This document shows positions 25,642-34,935 of a DNA stretch of 51,521 bases, in pieces. A model generated the notes under the pieces. That model was given only the letters and a program-made list of their open reading frames with translations, did no database searches and had not been told where the DNA came from. This DNA is from an uncultured Lachnospiraceae bacterium (GTDB taxonomy: Bacteria; Bacillota; Clostridia; Lachnospirales; Lachnospiraceae): positions 1 through 51,521 of the forward strand of contig CAJTVL010000029.1 in the NCBI GenBank assembly GCA_910579425.1, in the 5' to 3' direction. The translations under genes and the position numbers were made by a program. Position 1 is the first letter of the stretch; each line of letters opens with the position of its first letter.

Positions 25642-26847
25642 ATGGATAAAGCAGTCTACATATTAAAAAATGTATACCATCTGTATCATCTGGCAGGAAG
25701 GATTTTAAGCAGAGAAGGAAAATTTCTTGCAGTTCCTTTTGACGGTTTCTTGGATGAGGATCCGGTATTTAACAGTCCAAAGCTTTTACAAATGTTGATG
25801 GAATATGGGAGGGAACAGAAGACATACAAGGGGTGGAATGACGACGGGTATTGGTATTATGTGTTTCATGATTTGGGAGATTATGTTATTTGGGGACCTG
25901 TGAACACTGGGGAGTATTCTGAGAATGATAATTTATTGTATTGTAAACAGCATGGAGCGAAGGCAGGATGTGTATGTGATATTCCCTTGATGAAAATCGG
26001 GAAACTGGAAGAAATAATAATGTTTGTACATGGACTTTTGTCAGATGAGTATGAAAATATTGTCAAAATTGATGATGGGATAGATGCGGGACGATTTCAA
26101 GAAAGTTTACATGCTGGGCGTGTGGAATATGAATTGGAAAATGAGGAGTGCGACAAAAAACATTTTCCATTTGCCAGAGAAGATCAGATGTGGAAATGGA
26201 TTATAGGAGGAGGGCAGGGGAGGTTTTCGTTTGGAACAGGTAAATCTTTTGAGGATTTGGTGGATAATGCAGGTGTTATGGCCCAGTCACAGAAAAAGAA
26301 TTTGGAATACGGCATAGTAAGTGGAATCACTTTACTTACCAGATATGCTATTGCAGCGGGGGTAGAAGAAAGTGCTGCATATATATTAAGTGATGTACTT
26401 TTACAAAAACTTGCCAAAGCAACGAATGTGATGGAGATGCGGAAAGTAATGGAATATGCGCTTGTGGAGTTTGGACGGCTAGGGAAAGGAGCAAAATCAG
26501 AGACTTATTCGATTTATGTGGAGCAGAGCAGGGAATATGTCGCGAAGAATATTTTTAAGAAATTGTCATTACAGGAAATTGCAAAAGAGATTGGTGTGCA
26601 TCCGGCGTACCTTTCAGGGATTTTCAAAAAACAAACAGGAATGACCTTGACGGATTATATTATGCAGGAAAAAATACAGGTTTCCTGTAATCTGCTGAAA
26701 TATTCTAACCGGTCAATTGCCATTATTGCAGAATATATGAATCTTTCTCCTCAAAGTTATTTTACCAGAGTATTTAAGAAGGTAACAGGAGAGACACCGG
26801 CACGGTACCGAAGAACTCATGTGGATAAAAATTTTTTGGAAGATTAA
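25642..26847 (+). CDS. AraC-family transcriptional regulator (401 aa)
   Basis: The C-terminal 100 residues are the AraC double helix-turn-helix (KLSLQEIAKEIGVHPAYLSG, then IIAEYMNLSPQSYFTRVFKK). The N-terminal 290 residues are a sensor-like region with a small aromatic-rich start (WNDDGYWYYVFHDLGDYVIWG) that I do not recognise. The overall layout matches the AraC protein at 6596-7816. AAGGAG precedes the ATG. It lies between the divergent GH1 gene and the GH3 gene 112 bp downstream, so it is placed to control one or both. Confidence 0.87.
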   Translation: MDKAVYILKNVYHLYHLAGRILSREGKFLAVPFDGFLDEDPVFNSPKLLQMLMEYGREQKTYKGWNDDGYWYYVFHDLGDYVIWGPVNTGEYSENDNLLYCKQHGAKAGCVCDIPLMKIGKLEEIIMFVHGLLSDEYENIVKIDDGIDAGRFQESLHAGRVEYELENEECDKKHFPFAREDQMWKWIIGGGQGRFSFGTGKSFEDLVDNAGVMAQSQKKNLEYGIVSGITLLTRYAIAAGVEESAAYILSDVLLQKLAKATNVMEMRKVMEYALVEFGRLGKGAKSETYSIYVEQSREYVAKNIFKKLSLQEIAKEIGVHPAYLSGIFKKQTGMTLTDYIMQEKIQVSCNLLKYSNRSIAIIAEYMNLSPQSYFTRVFKKVTGETPARYRRTHVDKNFLED

Positions 26848-26959
26848 AATCAGATAAAGTATATTAAAATCAGACAATACAGGAAGGATAAATGAGGGTA
26901 AAATTTTCATAAAAGTAAAGATGGAATAGCAATATCGATATAATGAAAGAGAGGATGGG

Positions 26960-29263
26960 ATGGAGATTATGGAAAGAGATCTTAAGAAAATTATTTCTGA
27001 AATGACATTGGAGGAGAAAGCCGGGATGTGTTCCGGCGAGGATTTCTGGCGTTTGAAGAAAGTGGAGAGACTTGGTATCCCGGAGGTTATGGTATCAGAT
27101 GGACCTCACGGATTAAGAAAGCAGCCCGGCGAGGCAGATCATCTTGGGATTGGCGAGAGTATTGTGGCGGTTTGTTTTCCGGCAGCCTGTGCCACGGCTT
27201 CCAGCTTTGATACGGAATTGATGAACGAAATGGGAAAGACCCTTGGGGAAGAATGTCAGGCAGAAAATTTAAGTGTATTGTTGGGACCGGCTGTAAACAT
27301 TAAGAGAAGCCCTCTCTGTGGACGGAATTTTGAATATTTATCCGAGGATCCATATCTTGCAGGAAAAATGGCTGCTTCCTATATCAGAGGTGTACAGAGC
27401 TGGGACGTGGGAACGAGCATGAAACACTATGCCGCAAATAATCAAGAGTATAACCGTATGAGTTGTTCTTCTAATTTGTCGGAACGTACTTTCCGGGAAA
27501 TCTATTTACCTGCATTTGAGACAGCGGTAAAGGAAGCGCAGCCTAAGACGATTATGTGCAGTTACAATAAGATTAACGGAGAATACGCCTCTGAAAACAA
27601 ACATCTTTTGACAGAGATTTTACGGGACGAGTGGGGATTTGAAGGCTATGTTATGACAGACTGGGGCGCGGTGGCAGACCGTGTGACAGGGATTGTTGCA
27701 GGACTTGATCTGGAGATGCCGGGCAGCCATGGGGTAAATGATGCCAAGATCATTGCGGCAGTAAAAGATGGAAGTCTGGATGAGGCGCTGCTTGATAAGG
27801 CAGTAGAGCGTATTTTAAAGGTATTGTTTTCTTATGCGGATAACCGCCATCCGGAAGCTGTGTTTGACAGGGATGCAGATCATGAAAAAGCGGTAAAAAT
27901 AGAGACAGAGTGTGCAGTTCTTTTGGAGAATAATGGAATACTTCCGTTGAAGGAAGGAAGAAAAGTAGTATACATTGGCGAATATGCTGAAAAACCCCGT
28001 TATCAAGGTGGCGGTTCCAGTCATATTAATTCCAGTAAAGTAACTTCCGCATTGGAGAGTGCAAAGGAAAAAGGCAGACCAGTATCTTATGTGAAAGGAT
28101 TCCCTTTTGATAAGGATGAAGAAAACGCGGGAGAACTGGCGGCGGCTGTGCAGGCGGCAAAGGATGCTGAAGTGGCAGTTATTTTCGCAGGACTGCCTGA
28201 TCTGATTGAATCGGAAGGCTATGACAGAAAGGATATGAAACTTCCTGCATGCCAGAATAAACTGATTGAGGAAGTTATCAAAGTACAGCCTAACACGGTT
28301 GTTGTGCTGCACAATGGAAGTCCGGTTGAAGTACCTTGGGCAGATAAGACAGCAGCTATTCTGGAAATGTATCTTGGCGGTCAGGGCGTGGGAGAAGCAA
28401 CAGATAAACTTCTTTATGGAGATGTAAATCCTTCGGGACGTCTGGCAGAGACATTCCCACTCCGTCTGGAGGATAATCCAAGTTACCTGAATTTCCCCGG
28501 TGACGGAGTAAATGTGGATTATGCGGAGGGAATCTATGTAGGCTACCGTTATTATGATGCCAGAAAAATGCCAGTGCGCTGGGCATTCGGACATGGACTT
28601 TCTTATACGGAATATGAGTATAGTAATCTGAATATGCCTGCAGAAAGTCTGGATGATAAGGGTTGCGTAAAAGTAACTGTAGATGTTAAAAACACAGGAA
28701 GTATGGTCGGTAAGGAAGTAGTACAGCTTTATGTCAGCGATAAAAACGGCACAGCAGGGCGTCCTGTGAAGGAACTAAAGGGCTTTGCTAAGGTAGAGTT
28801 GCAGCCGGGTGAGACAAAGACTGTAGAATTTGCACTTACTGCAAGGGATTTATCTTTCTACCATGAAGGGCTTGGCGATTGGTATGCACCTTCAGGAACT
28901 TACGAGGTGTTGATAGGACATGCAAGTGACGAGATTGCTTTGAGAGGGGAACTTTCCTTCAAGACCGAAAAGCAGCTTCCGCTGTACGTCAGTGGAGCGA
29001 CAACGATCGGAGAGCTTATGGCGCATCCTGTGACCGCGCCGATCATCGGAGGTTTGATGCAGAATATGCAGGGAGCGATGGGAGCCATGCAGTCAGATCC
29101 AACAGAAAATGTTGAGGATACCCTTGGTACGGGTGCAGAAATGATGAAGGCAATGATGCATGGAATGCCCCTAAAATCTCTGGCAAGCTTTGCTGGTGCA
29201 GAGATGGCAGCACAGATTGAGTTGATGATTCAGGGCATGAATCAGGCGTTAGGTAATAAATAG
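26960..29263 (+). CDS. Glycoside hydrolase family 3 with C-terminal DUF1858-like/Met-rich module (767 aa)
   Basis: This is a retaining beta-glucosidase-type enzyme with an (alpha/beta)8 domain, an alpha/beta sandwich and a fibronectin-like domain. The nucleophile is D234 in VMTDWGA. KHYAANNQE and GRNFEYLSEDPYLAG are family signatures. After the normal GH3 end (about residue 670) a further 90 residues follow: TTIGELMAHPVTAPIIGG, then EMMKAMMHGMPLKSLASFAG and a helix. This module is shared with the GH2 at 29487 and the esterase at 14842. A TATAAT at 26939-26944 lies very close to the start. No signal peptide is present, so the enzyme is cytoplasmic. The short leader ATGGAGATTATG leaves two possible starts (26960 or 26969). 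Confidence 0.9.
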   Translation: MEIMERDLKKIISEMTLEEKAGMCSGEDFWRLKKVERLGIPEVMVSDGPHGLRKQPGEADHLGIGESIVAVCFPAACATASSFDTELMNEMGKTLGEECQAENLSVLLGPAVNIKRSPLCGRNFEYLSEDPYLAGKMAASYIRGVQSWDVGTSMKHYAANNQEYNRMSCSSNLSERTFREIYLPAFETAVKEAQPKTIMCSYNKINGEYASENKHLLTEILRDEWGFEGYVMTDWGAVADRVTGIVAGLDLEMPGSHGVNDAKIIAAVKDGSLDEALLDKAVERILKVLFSYADNRHPEAVFDRDADHEKAVKIETECAVLLENNGILPLKEGRKVVYIGEYAEKPRYQGGGSSHINSSKVTSALESAKEKGRPVSYVKGFPFDKDEENAGELAAAVQAAKDAEVAVIFAGLPDLIESEGYDRKDMKLPACQNKLIEEVIKVQPNTVVVLHNGSPVEVPWADKTAAILEMYLGGQGVGEATDKLLYGDVNPSGRLAETFPLRLEDNPSYLNFPGDGVNVDYAEGIYVGYRYYDARKMPVRWAFGHGLSYTEYEYSNLNMPAESLDDKGCVKVTVDVKNTGSMVGKEVVQLYVSDKNGTAGRPVKELKGFAKVELQPGETKTVEFALTARDLSFYHEGLGDWYAPSGTYEVLIGHASDEIALRGELSFKTEKQLPLYVSGATTIGELMAHPVTAPIIGGLMQNMQGAMGAMQSDPTENVEDTLGTGAEMMKAMMHGMPLKSLASFAGAEMAAQIELMIQGMNQALGNK

Positions 29264-29326
29264 CGTTGTTTGTGATATTTATTATCAAGAGGTATTTGTT
29301 TTTTGAATATAGTTATGTTTGATAAT

Positions 29327-29371
29327 GAGGCTGTCACCCTTGCGGGTTTTCACATTGTGTGGCAGTCTCTT
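29327..29371 (+). terminator. Possible terminator after the GH3 gene
   Basis: GAGGCTGTCAC (from 29327) pairs imperfectly with GTGTGGCAGTCTC (ending 29369) with a T-rich tail. Mismatches make it weaker than the other terminators in the locus. It is the only hairpin in the 223-bp gap before the next operon. Confidence 0.4.
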
Positions 29372-29486
29372 TCATTCTGTCTTAAAATTCATTAATTTAA
29401 AAACATATTATGGAAAAAGTAAACACATAAGTAAAGGTTAAGCGGTAAAATACAATTAAATAAACAGGGACAGGAGGAGCAAGTAC

Positions 29487-31718
29487 ATGAGAAAGATAAC
29501 GGAATTAAAAGATAACTGGTTTTTTGTAAAAAATGCTGGGGATGTTCAGGAAGCGGCAGCCGCAGAGGGGACAGGTGTTTTACTGCCGCATACATGGAAT
29601 GCTTTAGACGGGCAGGACGGAGGAAATGATTATCACAGGGGAACCTGCTGGTACCGCCGCCTTCTGGAAAAACCGGAGTTAGAAGCAGGGGAGAAGGCTT
29701 ATCTGGAATTTGACGGTGCTGCCATGACAGCGGACGTATACTTAAACGGAGAAAAACTGGCTCATCACAAAGGAGGATATTCACGGTTCCGTGTAGATAT
29801 TACAGAGAAACTTACAACGGCGGAAAATGAATTGGTGGTCGCTGTCGATAATTCGGACAATGGAACTGTGTATCCGCAAAAAGCCGATTTTACTTTTTAT
29901 GGAGGGCTGTACCGCATGGTACGTCTCGTCGTAGTGCCTGAGGGTCATTTTGCTATGGAGTATCATGGGGGAGATGGGATTAAAGTAACTCCTGTGGTCA
30001 CTCTGGCTGGGGAAGGGAAAGAAGCGGCAAGCGCAACGGTAACTGTAGAAGTGTATACAGAGGGTGGTGCTGATGTGGTCACTGTAACGGTTGCGGAGGA
30101 GACAAAACAGGCTTTGGTTACAGAAGGATATGCAAAAGTGGAATTTGAACTGTCCAAGGTACATTTGTGGGATGGTGTGGATGACCCTTACCTCTATACA
30201 GCTAAAGCAGAACTGGAAAGTGGAGATGCAGTCACAGTAAGATTCGGCTGCCGCCATTTCTCTATTGACCCGCAGAAGGGCTTTTTCTTGAATGGCCGTT
30301 TCTATCCACTGCGGGGCGTAAGCCGTCATCAGGACTGCAAAGGAACGGGGAATGCCCTGAGCCGTGAGCATCACGTGCGCGACATGGAGATAATCAGGGA
30401 GATGGGGGCAAATACCATCCGCCTTGCCCATTATCAGCATGCGCAGGAATTCTATGATTTGTGCGATGAAAACGGAATCATCGTCTGGGCGGAGATCCCT
30501 TATATTACTATGCATATGTCTGGAGGAAGAGAAAATACATTAAGCCAGATGCGGGAACTGGTTATCCAGAATTATAACCATCCGTCGATTGTCTGCTGGG
30601 GACTTTCCAATGAGATCACAGCAGCAAGCGCAGTAAATGAAGAATTGATGGAGAACCATCGGGAGCTGAACCGGTTATGCCATGAGCTGGATCAGACAAG
30701 GAAAACTGTAATGGCAAATGTATTTATGTTAGAAAAGGAAAGCCCATTGCTGGAGATACCGGATATCAATAGTTATAATCTTTATTTTGGCTGGTATGTG
30801 GGAGAGATGGTTCAAACGGATGAATTCTTTGATGAGTATCACAGTGCTTACCCGGATCGCTGCATTGGATTTTCAGAATACGGGGCGGACGCAAATCCTG
30901 CATATCATTCTTCCCAGCCTGACAGGGGGGATTATACAGAAGAATATCAGTGCCTGTATCATGAGCACATGCTGCGTATGATTGAAGAGCGTCCATGGCT
31001 CTGGGCGACTCATGTGTGGAATATGTTTGATTTTGCCGCTGACGGAAGAGACGAGGGCGGCAAACATGGGGAAAACCAAAAAGGATTGGTAACGATTGAC
31101 CGCGAGCTCAGAAAAGATGCATTTTATCTGTATAAAGCGTATTGGAGCAAAGAGGCTTTTGTCCATCTGTGCGGCCGGCGGTATGTAGACCGGGCGGAGG
31201 AAGTGACAAAGATTAAGGTGTATTCTAATCAGCCTTTAGTGGCATTGTATGTAGACGGAAAACTTGTGGAAGAGCAGAATGGCAGCAGAGTATTCTGTTT
31301 TGAAGTTCCAATATCGGGTGTTCATACGGTTACTGCTCAGGCAGGCGAATACAGGGACGAAATTACTATAAAGAAGGTCGCTGAAGTCAATAAAGAGTAT
31401 CTGTTTGTGAAAGAAGGAGATATTGTCAACTGGTTTGACAAGGAAGACTTTCGTAAGGACTGTTATTCAATTGGGGATACTCTTGGCGAGATTGCCAAAA
31501 GTCCGGAGGCAAATGCAATTGTGCAGAGACTGACAGCTAAAGCGTCAGCAAGCCGGGGAGATGTGGCAGAGAGTGTGAAGGATAATCCGGCGCTGCAGCG
31601 CATGATGCAGAGAATGACCTTGCAGAGTATGCTGAAACAAGCAGGAGATGTGATAAAGCCGGAAGATATAAAGGCGCTGAATAATGCTTTGCAGAAGATT
31701 AAGAAAGTTACCGATTGA
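29487..31718 (+). CDS. Glycoside hydrolase family 2 (possible beta-glucuronidase) with C-terminal DUF1858-like/Met-rich module
   Basis: This is a GH2 enzyme with jelly-roll, Ig-like and TIM-barrel domains. The acid/base is E376 in GLSNEIT and the nucleophile E464 in GFSEYGAD. A downstream NQKG (N530, K532) resembles the NxKG motif that reads the carboxylate in beta-glucuronidases, although similar motifs also occur in some beta-galactosidases. It opens the operon that encodes the complete glucuronate pathway, which favours glucuronidase activity. Residues 664-743 are an added module: DTLGEIAKSPEANAIVQRL, then QRMMQRMTLQSMLKQAG and a helix, homologous to the tails of GH3 and the esterase. AGGAGG lies before the ATG. 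No signal peptide is present. Confidence 0.88.
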   Translation: MRKITELKDNWFFVKNAGDVQEAAAAEGTGVLLPHTWNALDGQDGGNDYHRGTCWYRRLLEKPELEAGEKAYLEFDGAAMTADVYLNGEKLAHHKGGYSRFRVDITEKLTTAENELVVAVDNSDNGTVYPQKADFTFYGGLYRMVRLVVVPEGHFAMEYHGGDGIKVTPVVTLAGEGKEAASATVTVEVYTEGGADVVTVTVAEETKQALVTEGYAKVEFELSKVHLWDGVDDPYLYTAKAELESGDAVTVRFGCRHFSIDPQKGFFLNGRFYPLRGVSRHQDCKGTGNALSREHHVRDMEIIREMGANTIRLAHYQHAQEFYDLCDENGIIVWAEIPYITMHMSGGRENTLSQMRELVIQNYNHPSIVCWGLSNEITAASAVNEELMENHRELNRLCHELDQTRKTVMANVFMLEKESPLLEIPDINSYNLYFGWYVGEMVQTDEFFDEYHSAYPDRCIGFSEYGADANPAYHSSQPDRGDYTEEYQCLYHEHMLRMIEERPWLWATHVWNMFDFAADGRDEGGKHGENQKGLVTIDRELRKDAFYLYKAYWSKEAFVHLCGRRYVDRAEEVTKIKVYSNQPLVALYVDGKLVEEQNGSRVFCFEVPISGVHTVTAQAGEYRDEITIKKVAEVNKEYLFVKEGDIVNWFDKEDFRKDCYSIGDTLGEIAKSPEANAIVQRLTAKASASRGDVAESVKDNPALQRMMQRMTLQSMLKQAGDVIKPEDIKALNNALQKIKKVTD

Positions 31719-31762
31719 TGAAAAGACCGGAAAGGTGATTATGGAATTAGGAGGATATCGTA

Positions 31763-32611
31763 ATGCCGATGAGAGCAGTACAGCAGATTATGCTTGGGAC
31801 AGTGACTGCAAAAGAAAATCAGGCTGTGCAGACACTATCTGCTATCAAAAAAGCAGGATATGATGGGATTGAGTTAAATGGATTTATGATCCGTCCCACT
31901 TCTTTTATGGTGCGCATGATGACGAAGATGGCAGGGATGCCGGTAGGAAGAGGCGGGAATCTGGACTGGGCAGGTCTGGTAAAGGCGGCAGGATTGTCGG
32001 TGGTAAGTGTACATGAGGATTTGGGAACCATTCAAAGGGAGCCGCAAACTGTCATTGAAGAAGCGAAGAAATTCGGGACAAAATATGTGGTCATAACAGG
32101 GATGTACCGTTTTGATTACTCAGATGAAACGGCAGTCCGGAAACTGGCGGAGGATTTAAACGAAGCAGGAAAAGGACTAAAAGAGGGCGGCGTAGAACTT
32201 TTATACCATAACCATAACTGTGAATTTCGCAAGGTATCAAAAGAAAAGACGGCATACAGGATGTTGATGGAAGAGACGGATCCGGCGTATGTGAATTTTG
32301 AGTTTGATTCTTATTGGCCTACGGAAGCGGGAGTGGATGCGTTACAGTTGATGCGGCAGTTGGGAGATAGACTGAAGCTTTACCATATCAATGACAGGGG
32401 AAGCAGAGTAACAGGAGCGTCGATGACACCTATCTTGAAATCAGACAGCATGGAGCTGGGGTATGGGAATATGAATCTGGAAGCCCTTGTAGAGCAGGCG
32501 AAAGCGGCGGGAGTGGATGCGGTGATACTGGAGAGCCATAAGAACTGGGTGGATAAATCACCAGTAAAATCCATACAGCTTTCAGCGGAATTTATGAAAA
32601 AGTATGTATAA
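31763..32611 (+). CDS. Sugar phosphate isomerase/epimerase-like TIM-barrel protein (282 aa)
   Basis: This is a xylose-isomerase-like TIM barrel (AP endonuclease 2 superfamily). Metal-binding residues are visible in YHNHNCEF, the FEFDSYW block and LYHINDRG. Members isomerise or epimerise sugars, often as keto-sugar or inosose enzymes. A Met-rich loop (FMVRMMTKMAGMP, residues 47-59) replaces a normal connection. GGAGG lies before the ATG. It lies 44 bp after GH2 and 52 bp before GH78. Its natural substrate cannot be fixed from the sequence; such genes in glycoside loci sometimes act on 3-keto-glycosides. Confidence 0.8.
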   Translation: MPMRAVQQIMLGTVTAKENQAVQTLSAIKKAGYDGIELNGFMIRPTSFMVRMMTKMAGMPVGRGGNLDWAGLVKAAGLSVVSVHEDLGTIQREPQTVIEEAKKFGTKYVVITGMYRFDYSDETAVRKLAEDLNEAGKGLKEGGVELLYHNHNCEFRKVSKEKTAYRMLMEETDPAYVNFEFDSYWPTEAGVDALQLMRQLGDRLKLYHINDRGSRVTGASMTPILKSDSMELGYGNMNLEALVEQAKAAGVDAVILESHKNWVDKSPVKSIQLSAEFMKKYV

Positions 32612-32663
32612 TTTCGTCCGACTACCATGAGTATAGTCTATCACCTAGAAAGGATGAGTCAAA

Positions 32664-34871
32664 ATGCAGGATTTGAAAAATTATTTTATTACCATAGACA
32701 GGGAATATAAAGAGGGAGATGTGGCAGTTTTACGCCAGAAATTTTCCGGAGAAAATGTTGTCAGTGCCGTACTTTATTCTACGGCACTGGGGGTATATGA
32801 AGCGGAACTGAATGGGAAGAAAGCAGGAGAGCAGATGTTTGCACCCGGTTATACTTACTATCCGCGCCGGGTTCTTTATCAGGAGCATGATGTGACGGAA
32901 TTTCTGAATACTGGAGGTGAGGGCAGTAAGGAAAATGAGCTGGTCTTTTATCTGGGACAGGGTTGGTACTGCGGAAGGTTTCTCTGTGAGAACCAGACGC
33001 AGATATACGGAGAAAAGCCGGCAGTTTCATGGATACTGCAACTTAAATTTGCCGATGGAAGCGAGAAAGAGATTCATTCTGGAATAGATGTGGACGAACT
33101 GGAATCTCCCTATGAATATGCCGGAGAATATGACGGAGAAATATACTTTGCAGATGGGCGAAATAATGTAATCGGAAATCCTGTTGCCTATACGGGAACA
33201 ACAGATTTTGCATTGGAAAAAACCCTGACAGAAGTGCGTATACAGGAAGAGATGCCAGTTAAAAATGTGACAGTATCAGAAGGAAAGACTATTCTGGATT
33301 TCGGACAGAATTTTGCGGGAATTGTCGAGATTCACCCAGAGTTTTTTGAGGGTGAGACGTTAACAATCCGACATGGAGAAATCCTGAACCCGGACGACAG
33401 CCTGTATACTGCCAATCTTCGGAAGGCAAAGGCGACTGTCATTTATCATGCAGGGGCAGAAAAAAAGACTTATCGTCCAAGGTTTACCTATATGGGATTC
33501 CGTTACGTGGAACTTTCAGGGGCGGAGTATAAGCCGGGGATGGTAAAGGCGTATGCCCTTTATACGGATATGCGGCGGACAGGGTTCTTTGAATGCGGAC
33601 ATGAGAAGGTGCAGAAATTATTCGAGAATCAGGTATGGGGGCAGAAATCCAATTATGTGGAAGTTCCCACCGATTGTCCCCAGAGAGATGAACGCATGGG
33701 ATATACAGGGGATGGACAGGTGTTTGCTTTAACAGGTGCATATAATTTTGACACGAATGATTTCTGGAAAAATTTCCTGCGTGACCTTGAACTAGGGCAG
33801 CTTGATAACTCGGAGGGGTATGTCTGTGCCACTGTGCCCCAAACCGGACCGGCAGGAATTGGATTTGTGAATATGCTGGGATGGGGAAATGCAGTAACGA
33901 TTCTTCCGGAGCTGATGTACTGGCAGTTTGGAGATGAAAAGGCGCTTCCACAGCAGTATGAAAGTATGAAGAAATTTGTGGAGGCGGAAATCCGGAAGAT
34001 GGAGGGCAGGAATCTGTGGCTTGGGGTATCCTTAGGTGACTGGCTGGCGCTTGGAAAGGATATAGCATGGCAGGCACAGCATAATAATCCCATTTCCAAT
34101 TCCTTTATCGTACATGACCTAAAGGTGGTAAGCGAAACAGCAAAGGCGCTTGGTTATGTGGAGGATGCGGCACGTTATCAGGCACAGTATCAGGCAACCA
34201 GAGATGCTTACCTTCAAATGTTTGTAAAAGAGGATGGGGATGTAGCGGATGATTATCAGTCTGCGTATATCATGGCGTTGAAGTTTGTCATTCCGGAAGG
34301 AGAACTGCGTCAGAAGGTTATGAAGAAGTTTGTGGAAAATGTCCGGCGGGAAGGATTGACGACAGGATTTTTTGCTACGGAGCATCTGCTTCCTATGCTG
34401 GTGGAGGCTGGAGAGACGAAGCTTGCTTATGATGTTCTGCTTCAGGAAGGATGTCCGGGGTGGATGTATCAGATTGACAGGGGGGCTACAACTACATGGG
34501 AGCGGTGGGATGCTATCCGTGAAGATGGCACAGTAAATGAAGATAAAATAACGGATGATAATATGGTCTCCTTTAACCATTATGCGTTTGGCAGTGTAGG
34601 AGAATTTTACTATCAATATATTTTAGGGATAAAGCCTCTGGAGCCGGGTTTCCGTAAAGTAAAAATACAGCCTTATCCGGATGAACGTCTTGGAAGGGCA
34701 ACAGGGTCTTATCTTTCCAGAGCAGGGGAAATCAAGTCTGCATGGAAATATGAGGGTGAGAAAGTAATGATTACGGTAACGGTGCCGGTGGAAGCGGAAA
34801 TTTATCTTCCGGACGGCAGGGTGGAAAAAGTTAGTGCAGGAGAATACTCATACGAAGTCAACAAGGCGTAG
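32664..34871 (+). CDS. Glycoside hydrolase family 78, alpha-L-rhamnosidase (735 aa)
   Basis: This is an inverting alpha-L-rhamnosidase with N-terminal beta domains, an (alpha/alpha)6 barrel and a C-terminal beta domain. The signature PTDCPQRDERMGYTGD contains the conserved acids D337, D342 and E343. GDWLALG and WERWDAI are further GH78 blocks. It removes terminal rhamnose from plant glycosides such as flavonoid or saponin rutinosides and rhamnosides, or from pectic oligosaccharides. No signal peptide is present. AAAGG precedes the ATG. No rhamnose catabolic genes are in the window, so freed rhamnose would be used elsewhere or exported. Confidence 0.92.
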   Translation: MQDLKNYFITIDREYKEGDVAVLRQKFSGENVVSAVLYSTALGVYEAELNGKKAGEQMFAPGYTYYPRRVLYQEHDVTEFLNTGGEGSKENELVFYLGQGWYCGRFLCENQTQIYGEKPAVSWILQLKFADGSEKEIHSGIDVDELESPYEYAGEYDGEIYFADGRNNVIGNPVAYTGTTDFALEKTLTEVRIQEEMPVKNVTVSEGKTILDFGQNFAGIVEIHPEFFEGETLTIRHGEILNPDDSLYTANLRKAKATVIYHAGAEKKTYRPRFTYMGFRYVELSGAEYKPGMVKAYALYTDMRRTGFFECGHEKVQKLFENQVWGQKSNYVEVPTDCPQRDERMGYTGDGQVFALTGAYNFDTNDFWKNFLRDLELGQLDNSEGYVCATVPQTGPAGIGFVNMLGWGNAVTILPELMYWQFGDEKALPQQYESMKKFVEAEIRKMEGRNLWLGVSLGDWLALGKDIAWQAQHNNPISNSFIVHDLKVVSETAKALGYVEDAARYQAQYQATRDAYLQMFVKEDGDVADDYQSAYIMALKFVIPEGELRQKVMKKFVENVRREGLTTGFFATEHLLPMLVEAGETKLAYDVLLQEGCPGWMYQIDRGATTTWERWDAIREDGTVNEDKITDDNMVSFNHYAFGSVGEFYYQYILGIKPLEPGFRKVKIQPYPDERLGRATGSYLSRAGEIKSAWKYEGEKVMITVTVPVEAEIYLPDGRVEKVSAGEYSYEVNKA

Positions 34872-34935
34872 AGGTCATATCAGGCAGTCGTTTTGTAGTG
34901 GCCATTTCATAATGATGTAAAGGAGTTCATAAGAA

